Part shown: in pieces, positions 29,501 to 38,900 of the stretch
Numbering within the stretch: position 1 is the first letter of the stretch
Layout: every line of letters starts with the position of its first letter
From: Tenuifilaceae bacterium CYCD
GTDB lineage: Bacteria > Bacteroidota > Bacteroidia > Bacteroidales > Tenuifilaceae
Assembly: GCA_036322835.1 (NCBI GenBank)
Contig: AP027304.1
Location: 3,100,001 to 3,164,000 of the forward strand
Length of the DNA: 64,000 bases
Direction of reading: 5' to 3'
The notes under the pieces: generated by a model
The model's database searches: none
What the model was told of the DNA's origin: nothing
What the model saw: the letters and a program-made list of their open reading frames with translations, nothing else
Translations under genes and position numbers: made by a program

Positions 29501-31133
29501 CAACATAAAATTGATTGCGATTAATATAAAGGTTCGATATTACGTGTCCTTTTCCTTTGAATGTTCCTGTGAATTTTTTTGTACTATTACCGATGGGCGA
29601 AAAACCTAAGCCTCCGTTGTTAAAGGTTGATGAGGTTTTTGTTTCCGATGCATCTATATCGTTTATAAGAATAAAGTGCGTACTCCAAATGCTCGGTTGT
29701 TTTGATAGAATATCCAAATCTTGAATGGTTCCAATTCTGTAAGGGTTTACTAATGTTCCAAATCCACCGCTGGGTAATGCCACAAAGGAGCAGGGAGCCG
29801 TCCATCCGCTGCTGTTATTGTCGCCTGTACAAATAGATTTTACATACAAATCGATACCTTCTCCAATGTTTAAGCCACTAATTGTGTACGAATTAATATC
29901 CACTGTATCTTTGGTTCCTTCACCCAATGTGAATCCTACGGTTCCATACTCAACTGCCCATTTTTCGGTTGCATAGCTTATATCGGTCCAGCTAAATGTT
30001 ACGTTTCCGTCAGTAAAACTATCTACTTTAACATTGTAGGGGGAAACACAATCCTCGATAACTTGCCATTTAAGGCGTGGTCTTAAATAGGGATCTTCGT
30101 TTGTGGCACCCATTTGCCAAGTGCTTGTAAAGTCCCAGCCCGAGAAATTGGTGCTTTCACAAAAATCGGCAGTGGTCAAACCTATACCATCCACAGAGGT
30201 GCTTTGCTTGCTAGTTTCTTTATCCCAGTACGAATTATTAACAGTGGCTTCATAATTCCGACAAGTAAGACCCCCCGTTAAGTAATAATAATAAGTGCTT
30301 TGAACTAATCCCGAAGCATAGCAGTTGGAAATTGAACTAAAATAGCCATTATTGCCAACCAATCCTCCATTGTAGTTATTGCTTCCTCTTACGCTTACAC
30401 ATGCATAACAGTTGGTTAACCGTGCGAGTGTTATTTCGCCAATTAAGCCTCCGGATATTGATTTCCCAGAAACAGTGCCTCCAGCAGAGTAGCACTCCGA
30501 TATATATGCCTTCTGGGCTTCGGATGCAACTATTTGACCGGCTAATGTTCCATTGTAGTAACGCCCAGTAACTTGTGCATTCTCAATGCCAATTTTACTG
30601 ATATATGCACCAATGCCAATAAAACCAAATAAGCCATTGTTATCGGTGGTTCTGTTAATGTAAAGATTTGAGATGATATTTCCACTGGTACTTTTGAAAG
30701 TTCCAGTAAAATTTGTGGTACTATTTCCTATTGGCGAAAACCCTAGCTGATCCTCCGCATCCCATGTGGCCGATCCATCGTTATCCCAATCCACGGATTC
30801 TTTTGAGCCAAAGTCAATATCGGCCATCAAAACAAAGTATTTACCCCAATCAGTAGAAGTTTTGGATAGGTATATTAAATCGCCCGCTGTATAAATATTT
30901 ATTGATTTTGCCTCGGTTGACCCGTCGTTTTCGGCAGGGTTATTACTATAACCCGTGTAGCTTTGTGCAATAGAGGTCAGGCTAATTAAAAGTGTAATGG
31001 CTGTTAATACATAATTTTTAATGCCAGTAATGTTTGTGGATTGATTGTTCCAATCCGATTGGGAAATTTTACTAGGTAAAGCTTCTTTCATATGATATTG
31101 TTGTTTGTTTGTATTCACTCTGTGGCTTTTCAA
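26580..31133 (-). CDS. T9SS surface protein with GLUG motifs, FN3 and eight InlB B-repeats
   Basis: 1517 residues. The signal peptide has an unusually long N-region (hydrophobic core about 38-56, cleavage after SIAQ). A second ATG at 31091 would shorten it by 14 residues and may be the real start. Two GLUG-type regions (about 65-350 and 455-745, recurring NCYS and SYWDKE motifs) flank an FN3 domain (about 360-450). A divergent repeat (about 755-825), eight 76-residue Listeria-Bacteroides (InlB B-type) repeats (about 828-1435) and a T9SS type A sorting domain (last ~75 residues, IYPNPVSTILT) follow. Likely a cell-surface adhesin or scaffold. Monocistronic with a good promoter and terminator. 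Confidence 0.9.
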   Translation of the reverse strand: MKSHRVNTNKQQYHMKEALPSKISQSDWNNQSTNITGIKNYVLTAITLLISLTSIAQSYTGYSNNPAENDGSTEAKSINIYTAGDLIYLSKTSTDWGKYFVLMADIDFGSKESVDWDNDGSATWDAEDQLGFSPIGNSTTNFTGTFKSTSGNIISNLYINRTTDNNGLFGFIGIGAYISKIGIENAQVTGRYYNGTLAGQIVASEAQKAYISECYSAGGTVSGKSISGGLIGEITLARLTNCYACVSVRGSNNYNGGLVGNNGYFSSISNCYASGLVQSTYYYYLTGGLTCRNYEATVNNSYWDKETSKQSTSVDGIGLTTADFCESTNFSGWDFTSTWQMGATNEDPYLRPRLKWQVIEDCVSPYNVKVDSFTDGNVTFSWTDISYATEKWAVEYGTVGFTLGEGTKDTVDINSYTISGLNIGEGIDLYVKSICTGDNNSSGWTAPCSFVALPSGGFGTLVNPYRIGTIQDLDILSKQPSIWSTHFILINDIDASETKTSSTFNNGGLGFSPIGNSTKKFTGTFKGKGHVISNLYINRNQFYVGLFGYVGSGVRIDSLGLENVNISNQNYHTGALIGYVDIANPIIFAENSYVAGGVVEGYYDVGGLVGRICDRGIITNCYSSVTVKCSTAVYNAANSGGFIGTNSGGNIINCYSGGAMDAIDGNGLARYCGIINAVTSSYWDKEISGKTTGWGEYSTETAGVEFGLTTAEFAQDTNFTDWDFTNVWQIGAIKFDTYQRPRLKWQGDRIGLISRYRVSPSNSGTILGDTLQVTNANVLPSEVSAIPNAGYHFVEWRNQLGDSITNINPLLVNVISDTLLIAVLDLNSYELVFNPNSGNGSMENQTITYTHTATLPLNLFTRTGYTFAGWSNNPNGSVEYTDEATYTMQTAANDTLYAQWTPNNYDVVFDANGGNGNMQNQTTAFNSTVALNSNTFTRTGYTFLGWSRSTDGSVEFTDGANYSMLTATNDTLYAKWAINSYDVVFIANSGEGDMVNQTIVYSSTAALNNCSFLKTGYSFAGWANSANGEIAYTDGADYTMQEASNDTLYAQWTANYYDIVFIPNNGEGVMTNQSIAYNSTVALKNNEFTRHAYTFKGWSTKLMSYVEYEDGDNYTMQTTENDTLYAQWTLNSYDVVFIANGGEGVMPNQTILYGRSDLLFANTFTRNGYTFKGWSTDVNGNADYADGSNYTMYTLANDTLYAQWTPNNYDVVFIANGGEGSMANQTIPFNSTASLKNNSYTKTGYSFAGWATSTNGAVEYTDGADYSMLTTVNDTLYSQWTANYYDIVFVANGGEGSMSNQPIAYSFTTPLISNMFTKTGYSFAGWATSTNGTIDYTDGASYTMLTPHNDTLYAQWTVNYYDIIFISNGGEGNMPNQSIAYNTTAALNNNVFTKTGYTFGGWATSEIGAVEYANGTNYTMLTASDVLLYAHWDINSGVETSEINNLTIYPNPVSTILTIKTEKDCTVELIDINGRVIVRQRIENGTRDLPMNNQPAGNYILRVIYDTGIVTRQIVKN
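26829..28652 (-). repeat. Eight 228-bp coding repeats (InlB B-type)
   Basis: Each unit is exactly 76 codons (units 1 and 4 counted directly) and runs from YDVVF to NDTLYAQW. The units share the TGYTFxGW core but differ at many positions, so these are old duplications under purifying selection for the fold. Unit 8 is the most divergent (LLYAHW). Confidence 0.85.
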
Positions 31134-31185
31134 ATGCTTTAGTCTGCATTTTTAATTTTATTGTTAATTACGCATATACGATTTT

Positions 31186-31216
31186 CAAAAATAGTTTTAT
31201 TAGTGAAACTGACAAA
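31186..31216 (-). promoter_or_regulatory. Bacteroidota promoter for the InlB-repeat surface protein gene
   Basis: On the minus strand TTTG (31216-31213), a 19-bp spacer and TATTTTTG (31193-31186) match the -33/-7 consensus. Predicted start of transcription is about 31180, about 45 bp before the first ATG. Confidence 0.65.
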
Positions 31217-31245
31217 TAATCTTGTACTAAGATCAACTGGTGAGA

Positions 31246-31282
31246 ATAATGAAAGCACGCATAAACGGCGTGCTTTCATTAT
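31246..31282 (-). terminator. Strong 15-bp hairpin after the outer membrane protein gene
   Basis: A perfect 15-bp stem (ATAATGAAAGCACGC / GCGTGCTTTCATTAT) with a 7-nt loop, 14 bp past the stop of the 31297-31950 gene. It overlaps the region just upstream of the InlB-gene promoter. Confidence 0.8.
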
Positions 31283-31296
31283 AGAAGTAAAGATTA

Positions 31297-31950
31297 TTAC
31301 TTTATTCTATACCCAATGGTAAAGTTGGTTGTAAAGGTTCTGTCGGAAACGCTTCCGCTTAAGCGGTTGGTCTCGGCCGGCCAATCGGCAACTTTGTTCA
31401 GGTTTAAGTAGTAATCAATCCTAAAGCCAACCTCTAATTTGTTTAACTGATACTTTACGCCGCCACCTACTATAAATCCTACCGATAATTTATTTAAATC
31501 GCCTAGCTGATCTAATGAATCAAAGTGTCTATTGTAATCAATCAAAATATCTAATCGAGGGCCTGCGCTAATAAATGGAGATAATTTATCATTCACCGGA
31601 TATTTAAAATCCACAATGGTATTTACCGATAAGTATTCCAGTAATGCTTTATCGGTTTTTGAATCTATTATCACCCCGCTGTCATCAGTATACATTATTT
31701 CATCTTTTCCACCTTTTTTAATTAATCCAATATTACTCGAAAGGTTAAAATGCTTTTTATTGTAGTAATCAACACCTAGAAATAGGGAGTGTCCAACAAT
31801 AGTTTTATTAAATATATTTACAGAACCGACTTCCCAGTTCAAATGCGAAAATAAAGTTCCCGTTTGAAGTTTAACGATTTGGCCGAACGAAATACTATAA
31901 ACAAGTAAGAGTGTGAAAACACAAATAAATTTCTTTAGGGTCTTTTTCAT
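31297..31950 (-). CDS. Outer membrane beta-barrel protein (porin family, PorT-like)
   Basis: 217 residues. Signal peptide 1-23 (ending SFGQ). The mature part alternates polar and hydrophobic residues in strands, with typical barrel patterns such as FISAGPRLDILI, KLSVGFIVGGGVKYQL and a C-terminal strand TTNFTIGYRIK, which is usual for small 8-strand barrels (outer membrane beta-barrel family). No specific cargo is evident. Own promoter and terminator. Confidence 0.8.
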   Translation of the reverse strand: MKKTLKKFICVFTLLLVYSISFGQIVKLQTGTLFSHLNWEVGSVNIFNKTIVGHSLFLGVDYYNKKHFNLSSNIGLIKKGGKDEIMYTDDSGVIIDSKTDKALLEYLSVNTIVDFKYPVNDKLSPFISAGPRLDILIDYNRHFDSLDQLGDLNKLSVGFIVGGGVKYQLNKLEVGFRIDYYLNLNKVADWPAETNRLSGSVSDRTFTTNFTIGYRIK

Positions 31951-31981
31951 TGCGTTAATTTTAAATATTCATTAATCGACA

Positions 31982-32012
31982 CAAATTTATAAAATGCAAT
32001 AGTTCAACCAAA
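31982..32012 (-). promoter_or_regulatory. Bacteroidota promoter for the small barrel gene
   Basis: Minus-strand TTTG (32012-32009), a 19-bp spacer and TAAATTTG (31989-31982), 32 bp before the ATG. The rest of the 335-bp gap up to the divergent porin gene shows no coding frame. Confidence 0.6.
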
Positions 32013-32285
32013 ACATTGTTGTTAAGTGAACTTTAAATAATATTTACATGGTAAACCGGTAGTGGAAAGATAATGGGGTATGGTTTGTATGCTAACCGCA
32101 AATGATTTTTCTCAGTTATATAAATTTTCAAGGGTTAATCATTCCGGAAATGTGTATCAATCAACGTGAAATAGGTTTCGGAATTGTACGATGTTATTAA
32201 ACATAAGCCAATGCCAACATTTGTCATTCTTTTAGGGCTTTCGCAGTAGATATCTTCGCGTACTTTTTAAAAACACTTAAGCGAG

Positions 32286-33302
32286 ATGAGAGCGATTGTT
32301 AAGGCACTGTTGGTTGCGCTTGTGCTATTCCCAAAAATCAGTTTAACGCAGGATACAATACCCACAGTTCGGTTGAAGTTTGATACCCGATTTGATTATA
32401 CCAATAAATTTCCTACGAGTGATACCCTGTCGCATACATCGAGCTTCGATGGGAGATACTTGAATATCATTTTGGAGGGTGAACTCAACAATAAGTTCTC
32501 ATACAAGTACCGGCAGCGGATGATTCAGGATGGGAAACCCGATTACCAGAGTTTTTTCAATGCTACCGATTGGTTGTACCTTACCTATAAAATAAATAGT
32601 AACTTTTCCTTTACAGGCGGAAAGCAGGTTGTGTCCATTGGGGGCTATGAGTACGATGCAGCACCTATCGATTTATACTTTTGGTCTACATTCTGGAATA
32701 ATGTTGTTTGTTACCAGATTGGCGGAACTGTTACCTATACATCTCCCAACCAAAAACATAGCATTGGTTTTCAGGTTGCCAATTCGCCTTTCACCACAAA
32801 AACATTACAGGATATATACTCCTACAATCTTATATGGTATGGCAACTTTGGCTGGTTTAATACAATATACTCCGCCAATAGAATTGAGTTTGAAAAGGAT
32901 GAGTACATAAACTACATTGCCTTAGGGAATAGAATTGCTGTGAAGAACTTTGCCGTTGAGCTAGACTACATGAATAGGTTTGCCGATTCGCAGGATAAGT
33001 TGTTTGCCGATTACTCCGTAATTGGTAGTTTAAAGTATGTTTTTAGTGATAAGGTGAAAGTGTTTGCAAAGGCGGGCTACGACGAGAATAACGCCCAAAA
33101 GGCAACCGATTCGTTTATCTACGATAGGTTTGTGGTGCCCGGAACCGAATACTTTTTCTATGGAGTAGGAGTGGAGTACTTCCCTGTAAAGAATAGTAAG
33201 GATGTACGCATTCATGCTGCATGGACATCAAACAATAGCTCGGTGCAGTACAATACCTTTAGTATAGGGGTGCGTTGGCAAATGAATGTTTTGAAAAGAT
33301 AA
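32286..33302 (+). CDS. Outer membrane porin (Porin_O_P-like)
   Basis: 338 residues. Signal peptide 1-21 (ISLTQ). The mature protein has long antiparallel-strand patterns ending in charged turns (YLTYKINSNFSFTGGKQ, VELDYMNRFAD, VKVFAKAGYDE) and a C-terminal strand ending IGVRWQMN, consistent with phosphate-selective porin O/P-type barrels of Bacteroidota. The GKQ motif before the SIGGYEYDAAP turn is typical of this group. Divergent from the small barrel gene at 31297-31950. Substrate unknown. Confidence 0.78.
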   Translation: MRAIVKALLVALVLFPKISLTQDTIPTVRLKFDTRFDYTNKFPTSDTLSHTSSFDGRYLNIILEGELNNKFSYKYRQRMIQDGKPDYQSFFNATDWLYLTYKINSNFSFTGGKQVVSIGGYEYDAAPIDLYFWSTFWNNVVCYQIGGTVTYTSPNQKHSIGFQVANSPFTTKTLQDIYSYNLIWYGNFGWFNTIYSANRIEFEKDEYINYIALGNRIAVKNFAVELDYMNRFADSQDKLFADYSVIGSLKYVFSDKVKVFAKAGYDENNAQKATDSFIYDRFVVPGTEYFFYGVGVEYFPVKNSKDVRIHAAWTSNNSSVQYNTFSIGVRWQMNVLKR

Positions 33303-33499
33303 TTTAGGGATATCGCCTACAGCTAACTATTTATTATCATTCTTGCGAACCGAGCTTGCGAGCTCATCGAAGATAAAGTAGGATTCTATTCTTGAAATTA
33401 TTGGATTACTTGATGTGAAACTATAAGCTCATTTCTGTATCAAGTTTAGAGTGAAAAAAGATTTTTAGGTATAATAACAGATATTATTAGAATAAATAC

Positions 33500-34639
33500 A
33501 TGGACTATAAATCATTAAAGTTCCTTACAAAACGGAGAATCGAAGCGGGTGTATTCCTGATTATCTTCTTGGGAACTTTTACTTTTATTGGGAGCCGAAT
33601 GGGTTTACCCAATATGCTCAATACAATAATGCAAACCTCGTACAGCCTTTTGGTCGAAACCGTTCTGTACATCATGGGTATTACAGTGCTATCGGGAGCT
33701 TTAGGTAAACTCCTAACGGAGTTTGGGGTGGTACGTTTGATAGAGGTGATTCTTAAGCCATTAATGAAACCGCTGTATAATTTGCCCGGTGTTGCTGCTT
33801 TGGGTGCTGTATTAACCTTTTTATCCGATAACCCTGCAATTATTAGTCTTGCTAAGGATAACAACTTTAACCGTTACTTTAAAAAGTACCAGTTAATATC
33901 GCTCACCAACTTTGGTACTGCATTCGGAATGGGATTAGTGGTGCTTATCTTCATGGCTGGTAAGGGACATGCTTACGCAGCAGCCATTGGTTTGATGGGG
34001 GCTGTTGTGGGAAGTGTTGTTTCAACCCGACTGATGCAACGGATGGTGGTAAAACAATTCCCCGAGTTGAAAGTGGAGCAGGTTGAAGGTGGTGACGAAC
34101 AGAAAATATCATTTAAGTCCGAAGGGGGTATCTTTTTAAGAGCTCTGAATTCGATACTCGATGGTGGTAAAACTGGGGTTGATTTGGGTCTCGCTATTAT
34201 TCCCGGGGTACTGATTATTTCAACATTTGTTATGATGCTAACCTTTGGGCCAAGTGCCGAAGGGTATACCGGGAAAGCCTACGAAGGAATTGCGCTACTA
34301 CCATATCTTGCCGGAAAGGTAAACTTTATATTTGAATGGTTATTCGGATTCCAGAATCCCGAGTTAATTGCATTCCCGATAACATCACTTGGTGCTGTAG
34401 GCGCTGCATTGGGTTTAGTGCCAAAATTCCAAGCATCGGGTTTGATTGATGGAAATGCTATTGCTGTATTTACCGCAATGGGAATGTGCTGGAGTGGTTT
34501 CCTTAGTACTCATACTGCAATGTTAGATTCATTGGGATATAGAAAACTTACGGGTAAGGCAATAATATCACATACTATAGGAGGACTTTGTGCGGGTATT
34601 GCCGCCCATTGGCTCTTTGTCTTGTTTGGGTTGTTTTAA
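33500..34639 (+). CDS. Gate-domain (nucleoside-recognition-like) membrane protein
   Basis: 379 residues with about eight to nine transmembrane segments. The repeated layout (two blocks containing LPGVAALGAVLTFLSDNPAI and FPITSLGAVGAALGLVPK) is that of Gate/nucleoside-recognition proteins, related to SpmA/SpmB and YjiH. The name is given to the fold, not to a proven substrate. A short polar loop (about 195-210) separates the halves. Monocistronic, with a strong terminator 22 bp past the stop. Confidence 0.7.
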   Translation: MDYKSLKFLTKRRIEAGVFLIIFLGTFTFIGSRMGLPNMLNTIMQTSYSLLVETVLYIMGITVLSGALGKLLTEFGVVRLIEVILKPLMKPLYNLPGVAALGAVLTFLSDNPAIISLAKDNNFNRYFKKYQLISLTNFGTAFGMGLVVLIFMAGKGHAYAAAIGLMGAVVGSVVSTRLMQRMVVKQFPELKVEQVEGGDEQKISFKSEGGIFLRALNSILDGGKTGVDLGLAIIPGVLIISTFVMMLTFGPSAEGYTGKAYEGIALLPYLAGKVNFIFEWLFGFQNPELIAFPITSLGAVGAALGLVPKFQASGLIDGNAIAVFTAMGMCWSGFLSTHTAMLDSLGYRKLTGKAIISHTIGGLCAGIAAHWLFVLFGLF

Positions 34640-34661
34640 GATTGTAAATATTAAAACAATT

Positions 34662-34682
34662 AAGGCTGCCATTGGCAGCCTT
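34662..34682 (+). terminator. Intrinsic terminator after the Gate-domain gene
   Basis: A 9-bp perfect GC-rich stem (AAGGCTGCC / GGCAGCCTT) with a 3-nt loop, followed by TTTCTATTT. Confidence 0.9.
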
Positions 34683-34797
34683 TTCTATTTATAATCAGTG
34701 TTGTTCGACAAAAGAAATTGATGGTAAAGAGATTGTTCGCTAACTGTGTTGTGTTCAGAATGATAAAAGGTTACATCTAGGTTTAAACAGAAAGCTC

Positions 34798-35949
34798 TTA
34801 GAGTTCTATAGTAAATAAAACCTTCCGTTTTAGAGTATCCTGCTCCTTGCTGGAATCAATATAGTAGCGTACGGGTGCAATCCCTGTCACCTTTTTTTGG
34901 AACTGCAACGATGCCTCATCAAAATACCATTCCTCCGTAAATATAACCGATATAATCTCTGAGGTGTAATCGTTTGTAACGGTTCTATCCTCGTAGAGTC
35001 CGGTGTCAAAATTCATAACTTGCACAATCACCGGTTCAAATACCTTGCTGTGCGCCTCGTCGGGCGTTAGCACCCTATTTCCTCCGAACTCGGTTGCCTT
35101 AACTTTCCCCGAAAATGCGTTATCGAGAATGGTTTGGATGAATATACGCTGATTAAAACCATTAAAGAAAGGGGTATTTACATTGTAGCTGCCCATGTTT
35201 GCTTCGTAATCGGTTTCCGAGTGCTGTAGGTAGCCCTGCACAAGCTGCTGAAAGTTATTGCTCTGGAATCCCCGGTCAATATTAAAGAAGTGCTCGTACC
35301 TTACCCGTGCAATAAGTTTAAGGTTTTGGTTATTGCTCTGGTTATTCTGATTATTGAAAAAACGGAATGCCCGGTAGTGACGATAGTTATCCATATCGTC
35401 GGACCAGTAGCCTGAGTACCTACGGATGGGTTCAATGGCGTAAACGTTTTTCTTTAAGCATAAAGGGTTCTCGCTAAGGTTCCAGTCCTCGATAAAGTTT
35501 ATGGAGTTTAGCTCCTCAAGATCAATCGCCTTTACAACGAGTCGGTAGGAGCCATCATCAATTGATTCGATAACCTTAAAGGTGTCGAGGCCTAAATTCT
35601 TCTGAATTTCGGTTACAAGCAGCTGCTTGTCGGGGTTAAGCGCCGAGTAGGGTAATTGACTGTTATACTGGCTGGCATCGTAAACCTTAATGGTTTCATC
35701 CAGTGCTTTTTCGGCAAGTATCTTGGTAAAATCAACATACTTCTGAATCTCAAAGAATGGTCTTACCAACCTATCGTTTGCAAGGCTATCGATGGTGTAG
35801 GCGTAAAGGGTGTCAAAACCAATATGCTCGGAGATTATCAACTTGTCGGGCATCAGAATGTTATCTTTCCGGAAGCCAGGTGTTTGGGAGAGTAGATTAC
35901 TGCTTATGCTTGAGGCAATAAGCGCTAAAAGTATTTTATTTACCTGCAT
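34798..35949 (-). CDS. GldN/PorN-like secreted protein
   Basis: 383 residues. Signal peptide 1-21 (SNLLSQ). The C-terminal part has FTEEWYFDEAS ... GIAPVRYY, closely resembling the EDWYFD...GIAPV signature of the gliding/T9SS protein GldN/PorN. A second, diverged copy of the same pattern is found near residues 152-190 (FIEDWNLSENP ... AIEPIRRY), suggesting an internal duplication. True porN genes lie in porPKLMN operons; here the gene follows a WD40-PDZ-caspase gene by 30 bp in what must be one operon. So this is a paralogue with a different job, probably at the T9SS/outer-membrane interface (inference). Family call is moderate. Confidence 0.6.
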   Translation of the reverse strand: MQVNKILLALIASSISSNLLSQTPGFRKDNILMPDKLIISEHIGFDTLYAYTIDSLANDRLVRPFFEIQKYVDFTKILAEKALDETIKVYDASQYNSQLPYSALNPDKQLLVTEIQKNLGLDTFKVIESIDDGSYRLVVKAIDLEELNSINFIEDWNLSENPLCLKKNVYAIEPIRRYSGYWSDDMDNYRHYRAFRFFNNQNNQSNNQNLKLIARVRYEHFFNIDRGFQSNNFQQLVQGYLQHSETDYEANMGSYNVNTPFFNGFNQRIFIQTILDNAFSGKVKATEFGGNRVLTPDEAHSKVFEPVIVQVMNFDTGLYEDRTVTNDYTSEIISVIFTEEWYFDEASLQFQKKVTGIAPVRYYIDSSKEQDTLKRKVLFTIEL

Positions 35950-35979
35950 ATAGCTAATTTTAAATTGTTTAATACCTGT

Positions 35980-38900
35980 TTACTTTGCAATACCAATTGG
36001 GAAATCCTGTCCAAATCCATACCCTGTTGGGAATTGTGGTTGTCCCTTGTACTTTTTCGAGAGTTCAGGGACTAAATCCTCCACGCAGCTCTTCAGTAGG
36101 TTTACGGTTACCTTTCCATCCTGCGACTTGCAATCACCGCTTAGCGCCTTAATCACAGAGTACGTGAAAACTCCATGTCCGAGTTCTGCAACTTCGGTGG
36201 CAAACTGCTCCGATCCGCTGGCGGCAATAAAGTATGTTCCTGTGCTACGGGCCAGTTGAGCAATGGCCTTTTCCTCGGCTGCTCCGCGCATGGCCAATGT
36301 TTGCATTGCCCCTCCGCTTTGGCAGGCGTCTATAACAAAGAGCTGCTTTTGAGCTTTAATATTCTTGGAGAAATCACCAATTTCGTTGGCCGATATACCC
36401 AGTTTCTTCAGCTGTTCGTCGGCTTCGTACATTTTTGTAACATTGTGGGGAACAAGGAAGAACTGCGATTTGTCGGTTTCGGAACCTGTACTCATCACCC
36501 CATGCCCGGCATAGTAGAAAACAAATACATCGTCAGGAGTTGCCTTTGCTTTAATGCTGTTTATGGCCTGTAGAATACCTTCGCGGGTGGCATTGGCATC
36601 GTTTAGTGTAATTTTCTCAACCTTCCCGAATAGTGTGCTTGCGCTCTCGGATAGTGACTTAACAAAAGCATCGGCATCGTTTTTGGCGTAGTTAAGGTTA
36701 TACTTGGGGTTAAGGTAGCTGTTAATTCCCACTGCCAGAATGTACATGTTCGGTTTAGCTTGCTGAATGGCCTTGTAGTTTACCACAACCTCATCGGGGA
36801 TAGCCTCGGTGCGCTGGGTGTTAAATGCCGTAACTTTAATGTGATTCTCGCCATTGGTTAGCTGTACGGTGTAGGTTTGATCCTTACCAATTGCTTTGAA
36901 GCCCCGCTGCGTGGCATCCAGTAGTTTCCCGTTGTGGTAAAGCCTTACTTCATCAATTCCTCCGCCCTGATCAGTTACCTGCACAGTAACATTTAGCTGA
37001 TCGTTATTAACTGTTGTGCTTGTTGATGGCGATACAATCCTAACCAGAGGGGGAAGCGCAAAACTATTCATGCTAATATTTGCATTGTTTACTGTTTCTC
37101 CGCTCAATACGCGTAAACCCAGGTTGGGTGTGTAGTACTGCTCAAAGAACTGGCTAGCGGGGTAGTACAATGCCTCCTTGCTGGCTCCCTGGTTAACGTG
37201 CCATCCTATTAACCTATCGGCTCCCTCGGAGCAATCGAAGTAACCGTCGGGATTCCATAGCACCCATCTTCTGTTATCGGGATGGGTGTAAAGGGTCAAC
37301 AGTAAATTATGTTTTAGGTACGAATACTGGAAGCCGAACAGATCTTCTGTTTTGTTTACTGTTAGTATTTTTTCGTTGTTGTTGCGCAATACTTTAAATT
37401 GGTAGGTCTTTTTCTGCTGTACAATGCTTTTGTACTCGTCGATGCTGTTAAATTTAATGTTGTCTATTGATAGAACAATATCATTCTCGAGTAGTCCGTT
37501 CCGTTCGGCCACGGTGTTAGGCAAAACCTTAGTAACCTTCATCTCAAACTCGGGATTCTTTCGGTACCACTGTATAGTTCCGTTATCGAAACAGGCAACT
37601 ACAGTTTGGTTATCGTCGGTAATATTTATGCTCCACACCGCAGAGTTTGAGCTTACCGACCATAACACTTTGCCACTGCTATCGGTACAGTATATATTCC
37701 ACGATGTGCCAAAAACAATTTGGGATGCATCATCGGAGATATCAACCGAGTAGCATGTTTCCCCTTTCTGGAGGAAGTTGGTTGCAATGCCATTTATTTT
37801 AGGGCTGGGAGAGTTGTTCCAATCGGTAACTGTAACTCCGTTGCGGGTGTAAACGGGCGATTTACCATCCTGTAAACTCTGAACCGATAATGAACGGTTG
37901 GTAATGGAGTATGATAGGGCATCGAGACGAAATGGTGTTATGCCCACCTCGGTTCCGTTGCTGTTTAACTTAAAATGACTTTTGTCGGAAGTGCCGTAAA
38001 TGTTCAGCTCAGAGCTATTTGTGAATTGAATGGTTCCGTCGATTTTAAGTCTACTTAAGTCGGGCGATACGCTGGCAAATACAACCGAGTTATCGCTCAT
38101 GGGTTTTATATCGATAAGCGTTTTTTTACCTCCCGGCAGATCGAACGATTTTCCTTTCCCTTTATTACTCCATACCCTTACAGGGTAATTCACAATATTA
38201 CCATCGGTATTGTATGTTCCCCCGGCAATAAGGAATTCGCCATCATGGGAGAAGGAAACAATACAGAAGCGTTGCTCCAGGTTATTGGCATCGGTGATAT
38301 CGGGTTCGGACTGTAGTTTTAGATTTTTACCATCGAACACCTGTAGTTGGTACGAATCGTTATAGCCTACTGCCAGTAAATTGCCATCGGGCGAGAACGC
38401 TAACGAGAAAGGATTTTTACCGGGATCGGTCTCCTTTTCCTTGATCAGCTCAAAGTTATTACTGTAGAGCCTTACCTTGCCATCGTCGCAAACAGTGGCA
38501 AATCTGCCTGAGTTATCGAAAGCAATATTGCTGCAATCATCGGCATAATCGGTAAAAGACTTAACCAGGGTCCAGCTTGATGTTTCATAAATTCTGATAC
38601 CCTCATTACTCAATGCGGCAACTACAAATTTACCATCCGGCGAGAATTCTATGTCCCGAATCCCATAGGTTAAGCCAGTAATTCGTTGCTTAAGTATGTT
38701 TTGCTCAACATCAAAAATGTAGACACAGAAACTTTTGTCCCAACTATAACCTGTTGATCCCCCTAAAAGAGCTGTTTTACCATCGGGTGATATAGCCGCA
38801 GCCAAAAGTTCACCCTCCGAGCCCTTGTCTATAGGAACATTAAAGGTTTTTAGCAGATTTCCGGTTTGTGCATCCCAGAGTTTTGCTGTTTTATCGTCGC

